64,000 nt of DNA, taken from assembly GCF_001999765.1 (NCBI RefSeq), contig NZ_MTIC01000003.1, forward strand, positions 310,001 through 374,000. Reading direction: 5' to 3'. This DNA is from Sinomonas mesophila. GTDB taxonomy: Bacteria; Actinomycetota; Actinomycetes; Actinomycetales; Micrococcaceae. The translations under genes were made by a program, and so were the position numbers. The first letter of the stretch is position 1; every line of letters starts with the position of its first letter. Shown here in pieces: positions 25,430 to 34,403 of the stretch. The notes beneath the pieces are model-generated. The model was not told the DNA's origin, did not search any database, and saw nothing but the letters and a program-made list of their open reading frames with translations.

Positions 25430-25570
25430 ATGGACGGCACCTCTAGATGCCGGCCCGGACGTGGGCGCATTGGGCGCGCCCGCGGCCGTCGCGCCGGCAG
25501 ACACCGTGTATTTGCCCCCTCCGACTCGCGCGGCCGAACCCCCGCCACGGACCTCAGGCCAGGTGCCTGA
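25430..25570 (+). CDS. Putative leaderless 46-codon leader peptide upstream of the CNNM genes
   Basis: The ATG at 25430 lies nine bases after TACGCT (25415-25420) and opens a 46-codon frame whose TGA (25568-25570) ends two bases before the GTG of the first CNNM gene. The product is strongly basic, with about a dozen arginines in the first 30 residues. Termination almost on the next start suggests translational coupling or attenuation. Leader peptides control magnesium-transport genes in enterobacteria, so the idea is attractive, but coding status is unproven. Confidence 0.35.
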   Translation: MDGTSRCRPGRGRIGRARGRRAGRHRVFAPSDSRGRTPATDLRPGA

Positions 25571-25572
25571 GC

Positions 25573-26913
25573 GTGGAATGGATTCTGCTGGCCGCCGGCC
25601 TGGCCCTCATCCTCGGCACCGGGTTCTTCGTCGCGGTCGAGTTCTCGCTCGTCGCGCTCGACCAGGCGACCGTCCAGCGCAGCATCGACGCCGGCGAGCC
25701 CGGCGCCGAGGCGCTCCTGCGCTGCCTCAAGACCCTCTCGACCCAGCTCTCGAGCTGCCAGCTGGGCATCACCCTCACGACACTCCTGACGGGCTACGTC
25801 ATGGAGCCGTCCGTCGGGAGCCTCCTCGAGACTCCGCTCGCCGCGCTCGGCGTCCCGGCCGCCCCTGCCGTGTCGCTCACCGTCGCGATGGCTCTGGCCA
25901 CGCTCCTGTCGATGCTCATCGGCGAGCTCGTGCCGAAGAACCTCGCGATCGCGCGGGCGCTCGGGATAGGGCGCGCCGTCGCCCCCGCCCAGCTCGTGTT
26001 CACGGCCGTCTTCAAGCCCGCGATCATCGTCCTCAACGGCTTCTCCAACCGCGTCCTGCACTCGATGGGGATCGAGGCCAAGGAAGAGATCTCGGGCGCG
26101 CGCTCGCCCGCCGAGCTCGCGTCCCTCGTCCGGCGCTCGGCCGAGCTCGGCACCCTCGATGAGGGCACCGCGCGCTTCGTCGCCCGCACGCTGAGCTTCT
26201 CCGAGCGCACGGCGGCCGACGTCATGACCCCGCGCATGCGCGTGACGACGGTCGAGGCGACCGAGCCCGTCGACGCCGTCGTGGACGCCGCCCGCCGCAC
26301 GGGCCATTCGCGCTTCCCGGTCATCGGCGACTCGCCGGACGACATCCGCGGCGTCGTGCACGTCAAGAAGGCCGTGGCCGTCCCGCGCAAGCGGCGCGGC
26401 AAGGTCGAGTCGGGGGCCATCATGGCCGACGTCCTGCGCGTGCCCGAGACGATCCATCTCGACGCGCTCATCTCGCAGCTGCGCGACGGCAACCTCCAGC
26501 TCGCCGTCGTGCTCGACGAGTACGGCGGCACGGCGGGGATCGTGACCCTCGAGGACCTCGTCGAGGAGATCGTCGGAGAGGTCTCCGACGAGCACGACCG
26601 GCTCGCGCCCGGCGTCCTGCAGAGCGCCGCCGGGGACTGGTACTTCCCGGGGCTCATGCGGCCCGACGAGGTCTCCGAGCAGGTGCCCGGCCTCGTGGTC
26701 GAGGACAGCCCCGCCTACGAGACCGTCGGCGGGTTCGTCATGAGCTCGCTCGGGCGCATCGCGTCGACCGGCGACTCTGTCGACCTCGACGGCGGGCGCC
26801 TCGAGGTGGTCCGCATGGACGGACGGCGCGTCGACCGGCTCAAATTCGTGGCGGCGCGCGCTGGGGCTGCGGGCATGGAGCCCGCCGCGAACGACGGCGG
26901 GAGGGCCGCGTGA
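25573..26913 (+). CDS. CNNM/CorC-type membrane protein 1 (DUF21-CBS pair-transporter-associated domain)
   Basis: 446 residues. An N-terminal CNNM (DUF21) domain has helices at about 1-25, 85-130 and 130-160, with the family signature LIGELVPKNLAIARA. Two CBS domains follow (about 200-330; VVLDEYGGTAGIVTLEDLVEEIVGEV), then a CorC_HlyC-type C-terminal domain. The family includes magnesium or sodium-coupled cation transporters (MpfA, CorB/CorC), though exact transport is unsettled here. The GTG at 25573 gives VEWILLAAGLALILGTGFF, the usual N terminus; a longer frame from 25447 has no family similarity. It is coupled to the next gene by GTGA. Confidence 0.85.
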   Translation: MEWILLAAGLALILGTGFFVAVEFSLVALDQATVQRSIDAGEPGAEALLRCLKTLSTQLSSCQLGITLTTLLTGYVMEPSVGSLLETPLAALGVPAAPAVSLTVAMALATLLSMLIGELVPKNLAIARALGIGRAVAPAQLVFTAVFKPAIIVLNGFSNRVLHSMGIEAKEEISGARSPAELASLVRRSAELGTLDEGTARFVARTLSFSERTAADVMTPRMRVTTVEATEPVDAVVDAARRTGHSRFPVIGDSPDDIRGVVHVKKAVAVPRKRRGKVESGAIMADVLRVPETIHLDALISQLRDGNLQLAVVLDEYGGTAGIVTLEDLVEEIVGEVSDEHDRLAPGVLQSAAGDWYFPGLMRPDEVSEQVPGLVVEDSPAYETVGGFVMSSLGRIASTGDSVDLDGGRLEVVRMDGRRVDRLKFVAARAGAAGMEPAANDGGRAA

Positions 26914-27986
26914 TGGGGGACTGGGCCGGGATCGTGTGGCTCGCCGTGCTCCTGCTCGGCAACGCCTTCTTCGTCGGCGCCGAGTTCGCCATCATGAGCG
27001 CGCGGCGCAGCCAGATCGAGCCCCTCGCGGAGGGCGGCTCGGGACGCGCCCGGACGACGCTGCAGGCCATGGAGAGCGTCTCGCTCATGCTCGCGTGCGC
27101 GCAGCTGGGCATCACCGTGTGCTCCCTCCTGATCCTGCAGGTCGCCGAGCCGGCCATCCACCACCTCATCGGCGATCCGCTCCACGACCTCGGGCTCCCC
27201 GACGAGCTCGCGGACGGTGCCGGCTTCGCGTCGGCGCTCGCGATCGTCACGTTCCTGCACGTGACCTTCGGCGAGATGGTCCCGAAGAACATCTCGGTCT
27301 CGGCCGCCGACCGATCGGCGCTGCTCCTCGCCCCGGCGCTCATGGGCGTCGCGCGCGTCGTCAGGCCCGTCATCCACTTGCTCAACGGGAGTGCGAACGC
27401 GATCCTGCGGCTCCTGCGGGTCGAGCCCAAGGCCGAGGTGACCTCGAGCTTCACCCTCGAGGAGGTCCAGTCGATCGTCGAGGAGTCCACCCGTCGGGGA
27501 CTCGTCGACGACGAGTCGGGCCTGCTCTCGGGCGCCCTCGAATTCTCCGACCTCACGGCGGCGAGCATCATGGTGCCCGTCGGCGAGCTCGTGTCGCTGC
27601 CCACCTCGACCACGCCCGCGGAGTTCGAGAAGGCCGTCGCGAAGACCGGCTTCTCGCGCTTCCCGATGGTCGACGACGCCGGCGACCTCGCGGGCTACCT
27701 CCACGTCAAGGACGTGCTGGCGATCTCGGCGGACGCCCGGGACCGCCCGATCGGCGAGGCAAGAGTCCGCTCCCTCGCGAACCTGGGGCTCGACGACGAG
27801 ATCGAGGACGCGCTGTCCGCGATGCAGAAGTCAGGCCTCCACCTGGCCCGCGTGATCGGCCCGGGCGGCGCGACGCTCGGCGTGGTGTTCCTCGAGGACG
27901 TCATCGAGGAGCTCGTCGGGGAGATCCGGGACGCGACCCAGAGCCGCGGCGCCCGGCGGTACGAGAACGGGGCCGCGGGCCACTGA
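26910..27986 (+). CDS. CNNM/CorC-type membrane protein 2
   Basis: 358 residues. A paralogue of the preceding gene: DUF21 domain with NAFFVGAEFAIMSARRSQIE and TFGEMVPKNISVSAADR, then two CBS domains (to about 345) ending in LGVVFLEDVIEELVGEIRD. It lacks the C-terminal CorC_HlyC domain of its neighbour. Adjacent long and short paralogues occur widely in actinobacteria, suggesting a heteromeric complex. The GTG at 26910 overlaps the previous stop by four bases. Confidence 0.85.
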   Translation: MMGDWAGIVWLAVLLLGNAFFVGAEFAIMSARRSQIEPLAEGGSGRARTTLQAMESVSLMLACAQLGITVCSLLILQVAEPAIHHLIGDPLHDLGLPDELADGAGFASALAIVTFLHVTFGEMVPKNISVSAADRSALLLAPALMGVARVVRPVIHLLNGSANAILRLLRVEPKAEVTSSFTLEEVQSIVEESTRRGLVDDESGLLSGALEFSDLTAASIMVPVGELVSLPTSTTPAEFEKAVAKTGFSRFPMVDDAGDLAGYLHVKDVLAISADARDRPIGEARVRSLANLGLDDEIEDALSAMQKSGLHLARVIGPGGATLGVVFLEDVIEELVGEIRDATQSRGARRYENGAAGH

Positions 27987-28132
27987 GCGCTGGCGCCCCG
28001 GGGCTGCAGACCTAAATGTGAATTGTTCCCAAGAAGCGGTACAGTGGACGGGAACTTGCGATCCGTTCTCATGTGGAGCGGGTCGGCCCGGCGCCGAGGC
28101 GCCGTCCAGCCACGATGAGAACCGAGGATCCT

Positions 28133-29176
28133 GTGCGCTCTCCCCTTCTCCGCCCTGCTACTGCCCGCGGCGCTGCCCTCCGTGCCGCTGCTCTTGGCGC
28201 CTCAGCCGTTGCCGCGGCGGCCTCCCTGCTCCTGACGGCGTGCACCCCGGCGCAGCCCGGAACGGGTGGCGGCGGCGACGCCGCCGGCCCGATCGCTGTC
28301 GTCGCGTCGACGAACGTCTACGGAGACCTCGTCGAGACGATCGGGGGCGACCGCGTTGCGGTGACCTCGATTGTGACCAAGCCGACCCAGGACCCGCACT
28401 CGTACGAGGCCACCGCGCAGGACCGCCTCGCCGTGTCCAAGGCCCGCCTCGTCGTCGAGAACGGCGGCGGCTTCGACCCGTTCCTCGGCCCGCTCGTGCA
28501 GGAGGCCAAGCTCGGTGACTCCGCGGTCATCACGGCCGTCCAGGTCGCGGGGCTCGAGGCGGGGGGCGCCCACACCGAGGGCGCCCACAGCGAGGGCACG
28601 CATACCGCGGAGACCTCCAGCGCCGCCGCGGACCCGCACGCCGGCCACAACCACGCCTTCAACGAGCACGTCTGGTACGACGTCCACGCCATGTCCAAGG
28701 TCGTGACCGAGATCGCCGAGCGTCTCGGCGCGCTCGAGCCCGCCTCGGCCGAGAAGTTCAGCGCCCGGGCAGTGGAGATCACTGCCAGGCTCGAGGCGGT
28801 CGAGGTCACGCTCGAGCAGGTCAAGGCGGCCCACGGCGGCAAGACCGTGGTCATGACCGAGCCCGTGCCGTTCTACCTGCTCGAGGCCGCTGGCCTGGAG
28901 AACGCGACTCCCGAGGCCTTCACCGAGGCTATCGAGGAGGAGCAGGACGTCCCGCCGGCCGCGCTCAAGGAGACCCTCGACCTCGTCTCGTCCAAGGGCG
29001 TCGCGCTGCTCGCGTACAACAAGCAGACCGAGGGCCCGCAGACGCAGGCCGTGCGCAAGGCGGCCGAGGACGCCGGGGTGAACGTCGTCGAGTTCACCGA
29101 GACCCTCCCCGAGGGCAGCGACTACGCGGCCTGGATGCAGGCCAACGCCGAGGCGGTCGCGAAAGCCCTCGCGTGA
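28133..29176 (+). CDS. Zinc ABC transporter substrate-binding lipoprotein (ZnuA-like)
   Basis: 347 residues. A lipobox LLLTACTP at about residues 33-40 anchors it outside the membrane. The cluster A-I fold is clear: VVASTNVYGDLVETIGG, PTQDPHSYEATAQD (first metal histidine), the His-rich loop (HTEGAHSEGTHT...DPHAGHNHAFNEHVW) typical of zinc-specific ZnuA, and VMTEPVPFYLLEAAGL. The GTG at 28133 has GAGGAT; an ATG at 28115 would add six residues. The upstream 146 bases hold TACAGT as a possible -10 box but no Zur box I can recognise. It is followed by ATPase and permease genes and faces a Zur-like repressor. Confidence 0.88.
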   Translation: MRSPLLRPATARGAALRAAALGASAVAAAASLLLTACTPAQPGTGGGGDAAGPIAVVASTNVYGDLVETIGGDRVAVTSIVTKPTQDPHSYEATAQDRLAVSKARLVVENGGGFDPFLGPLVQEAKLGDSAVITAVQVAGLEAGGAHTEGAHSEGTHTAETSSAAADPHAGHNHAFNEHVWYDVHAMSKVVTEIAERLGALEPASAEKFSARAVEITARLEAVEVTLEQVKAAHGGKTVVMTEPVPFYLLEAAGLENATPEAFTEAIEEEQDVPPAALKETLDLVSSKGVALLAYNKQTEGPQTQAVRKAAEDAGVNVVEFTETLPEGSDYAAWMQANAEAVAKALA

Positions 29177-29247
29177 TCGACGAACGCCTGATTGACGATC
29201 TCTGGCTGTCCCCCAGGCCGGGCCCGACTGCCCTAGACTCAGAGGTC

Positions 29248-30075
29248 ATGACACGAGTGGCCGACGCCCCGGCCGTGCGGCTGCGCGGCGCGAGCCTCGC
29301 CTTCGGCGCGCGGCCGCTCTGGACGGGGCTCGACCTCGACGTCCGGCCAGGCGAGTTCTTCGCGGTCCTCGGGCCCAACGGCAGTGGCAAGACGAGCTTC
29401 CTCAAGGCGCTGCTCGGCGTCGTGCCGCTCACGGCGGGGACCGTCGAGGTCGCCGGCCGGCCGGTGGGCCGCGGCGAGGGCATCGGCTACATCCCGCAAC
29501 AGCGCTCGTTCGCGGCTGACACGCCGCTGCGGGCGCGGGACCTCGTCGCGCTCGGCATCGACGGGCACCGCTGGGGCGTGCGCCTCAACCGTCGCTCCGT
29601 CGCGGCGCGTGTGGACGAGCTCCTCGCCACGGTGGGGGCGGGCAGCTACGCGAGGGTCCCCGTGGGGCAGCTCTCGGGCGGCGAGCAGCAGCGGCTGCGC
29701 GTGGCGCAGGCCATCGCGTCCCGGCCGCGCGTCCTGCTCTGCGACGAGCCGCTGCTCTCCCTCGACCTCAACCACCAGCAGGCCGTGAGCCGGCTCATCG
29801 ACGCCCAGCGGCGCGAGCACGGCACGGCGGTCGTGTTCGTCACCCACGAGATCAACCCGATCCTCGACTACGTGGACCGCGTCCTCTACCTCGCGGACGG
29901 GAAGTTCCGGGTCGGCGAGCCCGAGGAGGTCATGACGACCGAGGTGCTCTCCGAGCTGTACGGCAGCCGGGTCGAGGTCTCACGCGTCAACGGGCGGATC
30001 GTCGTCGTCGGCCTGCCCGACGCGACCACCCACCACCACGAGCACCAGGACCCCCACGAGAAGGAGCCCGCGTGA
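29248..30075 (+). CDS. Metal ABC transporter ATP-binding protein (ZnuC-like)
   Basis: 275 residues with Walker A LGPNGSGKTS, signature [10 protein letters not shown], Walker B VLLCDEPLL and switch histidine FVTHE. The C terminus is His-rich (TTHHHEHQDPHE), fitting zinc. Start choice: TAGACT (29234-29239) lies eight bases before ATG 29248 with no properly spaced ribosome site, so a leaderless start is likely. A GTG at 29173 that overlaps the znuA stop would add 25 residues and could serve the polycistronic mRNA. The permease overlaps its stop by four bases. Confidence 0.9.
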   Translation: MTRVADAPAVRLRGASLAFGARPLWTGLDLDVRPGEFFAVLGPNGSGKTSFLKALLGVVPLTAGTVEVAGRPVGRGEGIGYIPQQRSFAADTPLRARDLVALGIDGHRWGVRLNRRSVAARVDELLATVGAGSYARVPVGQLSGGEQQRLRVAQAIASRPRVLLCDEPLLSLDLNHQQAVSRLIDAQRREHGTAVVFVTHEINPILDYVDRVLYLADGKFRVGEPEEVMTTEVLSELYGSRVEVSRVNGRIVVVGLPDATTHHHEHQDPHEKEPA

Positions 30076-30977
30076 GCCTCGGCGACATCCTCGGCGCGGT
30101 GTTCTCGTTCGAGAACTACGGGGAGATCCTCGCCCTCGTGCAGACCTCGGTCTGGGCGGGGGCCGTCCTCGGCCTGCTCGGCGGGCTTGTGGGCACGTTC
30201 GTCATGAAGCGGGACCTCGCCTTCGCGGTGCATGGGATCTCCGAGCTCTCCTTCGCCGGCGCGGCGTTCGCGCTGCTCGTGGGGACGGATGTCGTCGCCG
30301 GATCGCTCGTGGGATCGGTCGTCGCTTCCCTGCTCATCGCGTTCATGGGCGGCAGGGCGCGCGAGAAGAACTCCGTGATCGGGGTCCTCATGCCCTTCGG
30401 GCTCGGCCTCGGCATCCTCTTCCTCGCGCTCTACGAGGGCCGGGCCGCCAACAAGTTCGGCCTGCTCACGGGCCAGATCGTCGCCGTGGACACGGTCCAG
30501 CTCCAGCTGCTCGCGGTGACGGCGCTCGTCGTCGTCCTGGTCCTCGTGGCCGTGTGGCGCCCGCTGACGTTCTCGAGCGTGGACCCCGAGATGGCCGTCG
30601 CCGCGGGCGTCCCGGTGCGCGGCCTGTCGGTCCTCTTCCTGCTCGTGCTCGGCGTGAGCGTCGCGCTCTCGATCCAGGTCGTCGGCGCCCTGCTCGTCCT
30701 TGCCCTCCTCATCACCCCGGCCGCGGCCGCGCTCAAGGTCACGTCCTCGCCGCGTCTGACGCTCGTGCTGAGCATCGTGTTCGCGGTCGTCGCGACCGTC
30801 GGGGGGATCCTGCTCGCGCTCGGCGGCCGGCTGCCGATCAGCCCCTACATCACGACGCTCTCGTTCCTCATCTACGCCGTGTGCGCCGTCACCGGCCGGG
30901 TGCGGCGCCGGCGGGGGGCCAACGGCCGCGTCCTCGCCGCGGGGGAGAAGGAGCGCACGACGCCGGTCGCGGCCTGA
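30072..30977 (+). CDS. Metal ABC transporter permease (ZnuB-like)
   Basis: 301 residues with about eight hydrophobic segments and the ABC-3 permease pattern: VGTFVMKRDLAFAVHGISELSFAGAA, GRAREKNSVIGVLMPFGLGLGI and IQVVGALLVLALLITPAAAALK. It forms the membrane channel with the ATPase and substrate-binding protein encoded upstream. The GTG at 30072 overlaps the znuC stop. A perfect palindromic terminator follows. Confidence 0.9.
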   Translation: MSLGDILGAVFSFENYGEILALVQTSVWAGAVLGLLGGLVGTFVMKRDLAFAVHGISELSFAGAAFALLVGTDVVAGSLVGSVVASLLIAFMGGRAREKNSVIGVLMPFGLGLGILFLALYEGRAANKFGLLTGQIVAVDTVQLQLLAVTALVVVLVLVAVWRPLTFSSVDPEMAVAAGVPVRGLSVLFLLVLGVSVALSIQVVGALLVLALLITPAAAALKVTSSPRLTLVLSIVFAVVATVGGILLALGGRLPISPYITTLSFLIYAVCAVTGRVRRRRGANGRVLAAGEKERTTPVAA

Positions 30978-30984
30978 CGCTCAA

Positions 30985-31016
30985 AGCGCGGCCCGGCCCG
31001 CGGGCCGGGCCGCGCT
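30985..31016. terminator. Perfect 32-base palindrome between znuB and zur
   Basis: AGCGCGGCCCGGCCCG (30985-31000) is followed directly by its reverse complement (31001-31016). In RNA it folds to a GC-only hairpin with a minimal loop. It lies seven bases after the znuB stop and six after the zur stop, so it can terminate both convergent transcripts. Confidence 0.85.
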
Positions 31017-31022
31017 CCGTCC

Positions 31023-31478
31023 TCAGGCCTCGGCGGCCTCGCGCGCCACGATCGCCGTGCACTCGGGGCACAGGCCGAAGATCTCGACGGTGTGCTCGAT
31101 CGCCGTGTACCCGTGCTCGCGCGCCACGTGGCTCGCCCACGTCTCGACAGCGGGTGCCTCGATGTCCACGGCGCGGCCGCAGCGGCGGCACACGAGGTGG
31201 TGGTGGTGGCCAGTGGCCTCGCAGCGGCGGTACACGGCCTCGCCGTCGTCCGTGCGCAGGACGTCCACGAGGCCCTCATCGGCCATGGACTGGAGGATCC
31301 GGTACGTCGTGGCCAGGGAGACAGAGGCGCCCTCGTCATGCAGGAGCCGGTGCAGGTCCTGCGTGCTGACGAAGTCCTGGAGCCGGTCAAGGGCCGCCGA
31401 GACGGCGAGCCTCTGCTTCGTCACCCTCTGCTCGCGGCCCCCACGGCGCGCCGTGCCATGCGCCGTCGTCTCTGCCAC
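31023..31478 (-). CDS. Fur-family repressor, probable Zur
   Basis: 151 residues, typical of Fur/Zur. The N-terminal winged helix (RVTKQRLAVSAALDRL...SLATTYRILQSMADEGLVD) is followed by a dimer domain with ATGHHHHLVCRRCG and a second CPEC pair, the structural zinc site. The HHHH stretch and placement against znuACB-like genes favour zinc over iron. It probably represses the uptake operon when zinc is sufficient. Its promoter region (65 bases) is shared with the divergent metallo-hydrolase. Confidence 0.88.
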   Translation of the reverse strand: MAETTAHGTARRGGREQRVTKQRLAVSAALDRLQDFVSTQDLHRLLHDEGASVSLATTYRILQSMADEGLVDVLRTDDGEAVYRRCEATGHHHHLVCRRCGRAVDIEAPAVETWASHVAREHGYTAIEHTVEIFGLCPECTAIVAREAAEA

Positions 31479-31530
31479 GTGTCCTCCGTTCCTCTGCTGC
31501 TGGTCTTCCAGCCTAGCAAGCGTCCGGAAC

Positions 31531-31536
31531 TAGACT
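31531..31536 (+). promoter_or_regulatory. -10 box for leaderless metallo-hydrolase gene
   Basis: TAGACT ends seven bases before the ATG at 31544. No ribosome binding site precedes the start. The same hexamer and spacing occur before sigH and znuC. Confidence 0.5.
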
Positions 31537-31543
31537 GGCCGCC

Positions 31544-32233
31544 ATGAAGCTGACGAAGTACACCCACTCCTGCGTCCGGCTCAGCAAGGCCAGCGAGAGC
31601 AGCGGGACCAGCGGCAGCAGTGCCGAGCGTGTGCTCGTCATCGATCCCGGGAACTTCTCCGAGGTCGAGGAGGCGCTCGACGGCGCGCATGCGCTCCTCG
31701 TCACGCACGAGCACCCGGACCACGTCGACATCCCGCGCGTCGCGCCCGTGCTCGCGGCGAACGCGGGGCTCGAGGCGTGGGCGCCCGACGGCGTCGCCCG
31801 CTCCCTGCGCGAGGCCGCGCCGGAGGCCGCGGGCCGGGTCCACACGGTCGAGCCAGGCGCGGAGTTCGAGGCCGGCAGCTTCCCGGTGCGGACCTTCGGG
31901 AGCCAGCACGCCCTCATCCACGCGAGCGTTCCCGTCGTCCCCAACATCGGCTACCTCGTCGACGGCACGGTGTTCCATCCCGGGGACTCCTTCACCGTGC
32001 CCCACGGCGTCGAGGTGCCCACGCTCCTCGTGCCGATCCACGCGCCGTGGAGTCGCGTCGGGGAGGTTCTCGACTTCCTCATCGCCGTGCGGCCCAAGCG
32101 GGCGCTGCCGATCCACAACGCGCTCCTCAACGAGCGCGGGCTCGGCGTCGTCGAGAAGCACGTGCAGCGCGTGAGCCGGCAGTACGGCACCGAGTACACC
32201 CCGCTCGCCCCCGGCGGGTCGACGGAGCTCTAG
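31544..32233 (+). CDS. Metallo-beta-lactamase-fold hydrolase (UlaG-like)
   Basis: 229 residues. The metal motif THEHPDHVD (HxHxDH) is intact, with further ligands in GSQHALIH and VFHPGDSF, and a C-terminal LPIHN. The fold is that of UlaG/YtnP-like hydrolases used on diverse small substrates; the true substrate is unknown. The start is probably leaderless (TAGACT seven bases upstream). It is convergent with the cysteine-synthase-like gene. Confidence 0.85.
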   Translation: MKLTKYTHSCVRLSKASESSGTSGSSAERVLVIDPGNFSEVEEALDGAHALLVTHEHPDHVDIPRVAPVLAANAGLEAWAPDGVARSLREAAPEAAGRVHTVEPGAEFEAGSFPVRTFGSQHALIHASVPVVPNIGYLVDGTVFHPGDSFTVPHGVEVPTLLVPIHAPWSRVGEVLDFLIAVRPKRALPIHNALLNERGLGVVEKHVQRVSRQYGTEYTPLAPGGSTEL

Positions 32234-32254
32234 GCGTCAGCCCCCGCCGGCCCG

Positions 32255-33355
32255 TCAGCCCCGCCAGCGGCCCGTCGCGAAGAACTCCTCGATGACGCTC
32301 CCGAACGGCGCCGGGTCGAGGCCCCGCTCGGCGACCCATGCGTCGTCGCCGTAGGACTCGGCGTAGCGCGAGCCCGCGTCGCACATGAGGGTGACGATGC
32401 TCCCTCGCTCGCCCGCCGCAGCCATCTCGGCCACGAGCTGCCACACGCCCCACAGGTTCGTGCCCGTAGAAGGCCCGGCGTCGAGCCCGAGCCGCTCCCG
32501 CGCGTCGCGCATCGCGGCGACCGAGGCGCCGTCGGGGACCTGCAGCATGCGGTCCACGATCCGCGGATTGAAGCTCGGCTCGAGCCGGGGCCGGCCGATG
32601 CCCTCGATCCGGGACCCGGTTCCCGTTGCCGCGGTGCCCGAGGCCCAGCTCGGGTAGAAGGCCGAGCCCTCGGGGTCCACGACGGCGAGCCGGGTCGCGA
32701 GGCGGCGGTAGCGCACGTAGCGGCCGATCGTCGTGCTCGTGCCGCCCGTGCCTGCGCCGACGACGATCCAGCGCGGGACGGGGTGCGGCTCGAGGGCCAG
32801 CTGGTCGAAGATCGTCTCGGCGATGTTGTTGTTCCCGCGCCAGTCGGTGGCGCGCTCGGCGTACGTGAACTGGTCAAGGTAGTGGCCGCCGCACGCCTCG
32901 GCGAGCCGCGCGGCCTCGCCGTACACCTCGCCGGCCTGCTCGACGGTGTGGATGCGGCCTCCGTAGGACTCGATGAGGGCGAGCTTCTCGTGGCTCGTCC
33001 CGCGCGTCACGACCGCCGTGAACGGCACGCCGATGAGCCGCGCGAAGTAGGCCTCGGACACGGCCGTGCTGCCGCTCGAGGCCTCAACGACCATCGTGCC
33101 CTCGCGGATCCAGCCGTTGACGAGGCCGAAGAGGAACAGCGAGCGGGCCAGGCGGTGCTTGAGGCTGCCCGTGCGGTGCGTCGACTCGTCCTTGACGTAC
33201 AGGTCCACGCCCCACTCGGCGGGCAGCGGCACGGCGTGCAGGTGGGTGTCCGCGCTGCGCCGGGCGTCCGCTTCGATGCGGCGGATGGCCTCGTCGGCCC
33301 ACGCGCGCTCGCTCCCGCGGGGATCTGGGGTGGCTGCTGGTGCTGGTGAATCCAC
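32255..33355 (-). CDS. Cysteine-synthase-family PLP enzyme, probable L-cysteine desulfhydrase (Cds1-like)
   Basis: 366 residues of beta-family PLP fold. The Schiff-base lysine is in [16 protein letters not shown], the substrate loop is [16 protein letters not shown], and the phosphate-binding loop is [14 protein letters not shown]. These are the features of mycobacterial Cds1 (Rv3684), which releases hydrogen sulfide from cysteine, rather than CysK. An additional [10 protein letters not shown] block is present. The GTG at 33355 is six bases after TAGGCT (33367-33362) and has no ribosome site: leaderless. A sulfurtransferase gene is divergent 89 bases away. Confidence 0.85.
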   Translation of the reverse strand: MDSPAPAATPDPRGSERAWADEAIRRIEADARRSADTHLHAVPLPAEWGVDLYVKDESTHRTGSLKHRLARSLFLFGLVNGWIREGTMVVEASSGSTAVSEAYFARLIGVPFTAVVTRGTSHEKLALIESYGGRIHTVEQAGEVYGEAARLAEACGGHYLDQFTYAERATDWRGNNNIAETIFDQLALEPHPVPRWIVVGAGTGGTSTTIGRYVRYRRLATRLAVVDPEGSAFYPSWASGTAATGTGSRIEGIGRPRLEPSFNPRIVDRMLQVPDGASVAAMRDARERLGLDAGPSTGTNLWGVWQLVAEMAAAGERGSIVTLMCDAGSRYAESYGDDAWVAERGLDPAPFGSVIEEFFATGRWRG

Positions 33356-33444
33356 CGCAACAGCCTATCCGCGGGACTAGGGTGGGAGTGCGTGCGCGCA
33401 CATCCCGGCGCGCAGGGCTGGACGATCCTCACGAAGGAGTGGCG

Positions 33445-34335
33445 ATGAGCACAGAGCAGGTCCTGGTCTCCGTGGGAGACCTGGCGCGGCGGATGGATGC
33501 CGGGTTGCGGACGGTGGTCCTCGACGTCCGCTGGCAGCTCGGCGGTCCCGACGGGCGCACCGCGTACGCGCAGGGCCACCTCCCGGGCGCCGTGTACGCG
33601 GACCTGCCGAGCGAGCTCGCCGTCCCCGTCGCCCCCGGCAGCGCCGAGGAGGCGGCCGACGGCCGCCACCCGCTCCCCGCCGCGGATCATTTCGAGGAGT
33701 CCGCGCGGAGGTGGGGGATCGACGACGGCGATGCGGTCGTCGTCTACGACGACTGCGCCGGGCAGTCAGCGGCCCGCGCGTGGTGGATGCTGCGCGATGC
33801 CGGCGTGGGGGACGTCACGATCCTCGACGGCGGCCTCGCGGCCTGGACGCGCGCTGGCCTGCCCCTCGAGACGGGTCACGAGGTCGCGGCCCTCGGGAGC
33901 GTGCGCCTGCGCCCCGGGCAGCTTCCCGTGATCGGCGCCGACGAGGCCGCGGAGTTCCCGGGCGTGCTCCTCGATGCCCGCGCAGGGGAACGGTATCGCG
34001 GCGAGACGGAGCCCGTGGACCCGCGCGCTGGCCACATCCCCGGGGCCGTGAGCGCCCCCACGGCAGCGAACCTCTCCGAGGACGGGACGTTCCTGCCCGC
34101 CGCCGCCCTGCGCGAGCGCTACGCCCGGCTGGGCGTGCAGGCAGGCCGGCCCGTGGCCGTGTACTGCGGCTCGGGCGTCACCGCCGCGCACAGCGTTGCC
34201 GCCCTCGCGGTGGCCGGGATCCGGGCCGCCCTGTACCCCGGCTCGTTCTCCCAGTGGTCCCGCGACCCGGAGCGCCCCGTGGCCGTCGGCGCCGACCCGT
34301 CCGGGCTCCAGCATGGGATAGCGTCGGCCTCATGA
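33445..34335 (+). CDS. Sulfurtransferase with two rhodanese domains
   Basis: 296 residues: an inactive N-terminal rhodanese domain (about 1-130) and an active C-terminal one (150-280) with the loop YCGSGVTAAH, whose cysteine carries the persulfide. The CGSGVTA form is typical of thiosulfate or 3-mercaptopyruvate sulfurtransferases. The ATG at 33445 has GAAGGAG. With the divergent desulfhydrase it suggests a local set for moving or detoxifying sulfide sulfur. The cellular acceptor is unknown. Confidence 0.88.
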   Translation: MSTEQVLVSVGDLARRMDAGLRTVVLDVRWQLGGPDGRTAYAQGHLPGAVYADLPSELAVPVAPGSAEEAADGRHPLPAADHFEESARRWGIDDGDAVVVYDDCAGQSAARAWWMLRDAGVGDVTILDGGLAAWTRAGLPLETGHEVAALGSVRLRPGQLPVIGADEAAEFPGVLLDARAGERYRGETEPVDPRAGHIPGAVSAPTAANLSEDGTFLPAAALRERYARLGVQAGRPVAVYCGSGVTAAHSVAALAVAGIRAALYPGSFSQWSRDPERPVAVGADPSGLQHGIASAS

Positions 34336-34403
34336 CACCCGGACGCCCTGCCCTCCCCGGCGCGGACAAGCTCGCCCGCGTCCTGCCCCCCGAGAGGAAG
34401 CCC

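Noticed and set aside
28055-28070. GGGAAC...GTT as a possible SigH-type promoter before the znuA-like gene
   Set aside because: The spacer is only nine bases, far shorter than the 18-19 needed.
27987-28132. Zur box ahead of the zinc uptake operon
   Set aside because: I looked for the usual TGAAAAT/ATTTTCA palindrome and saw no acceptable match, although Zur control remains likely.
32255-33355. CysK-type cysteine synthase with a missing cysE partner
   Set aside because: The lysine and substrate loops fit the Cds1-like group better, so a desulfhydrase is the preferred call.
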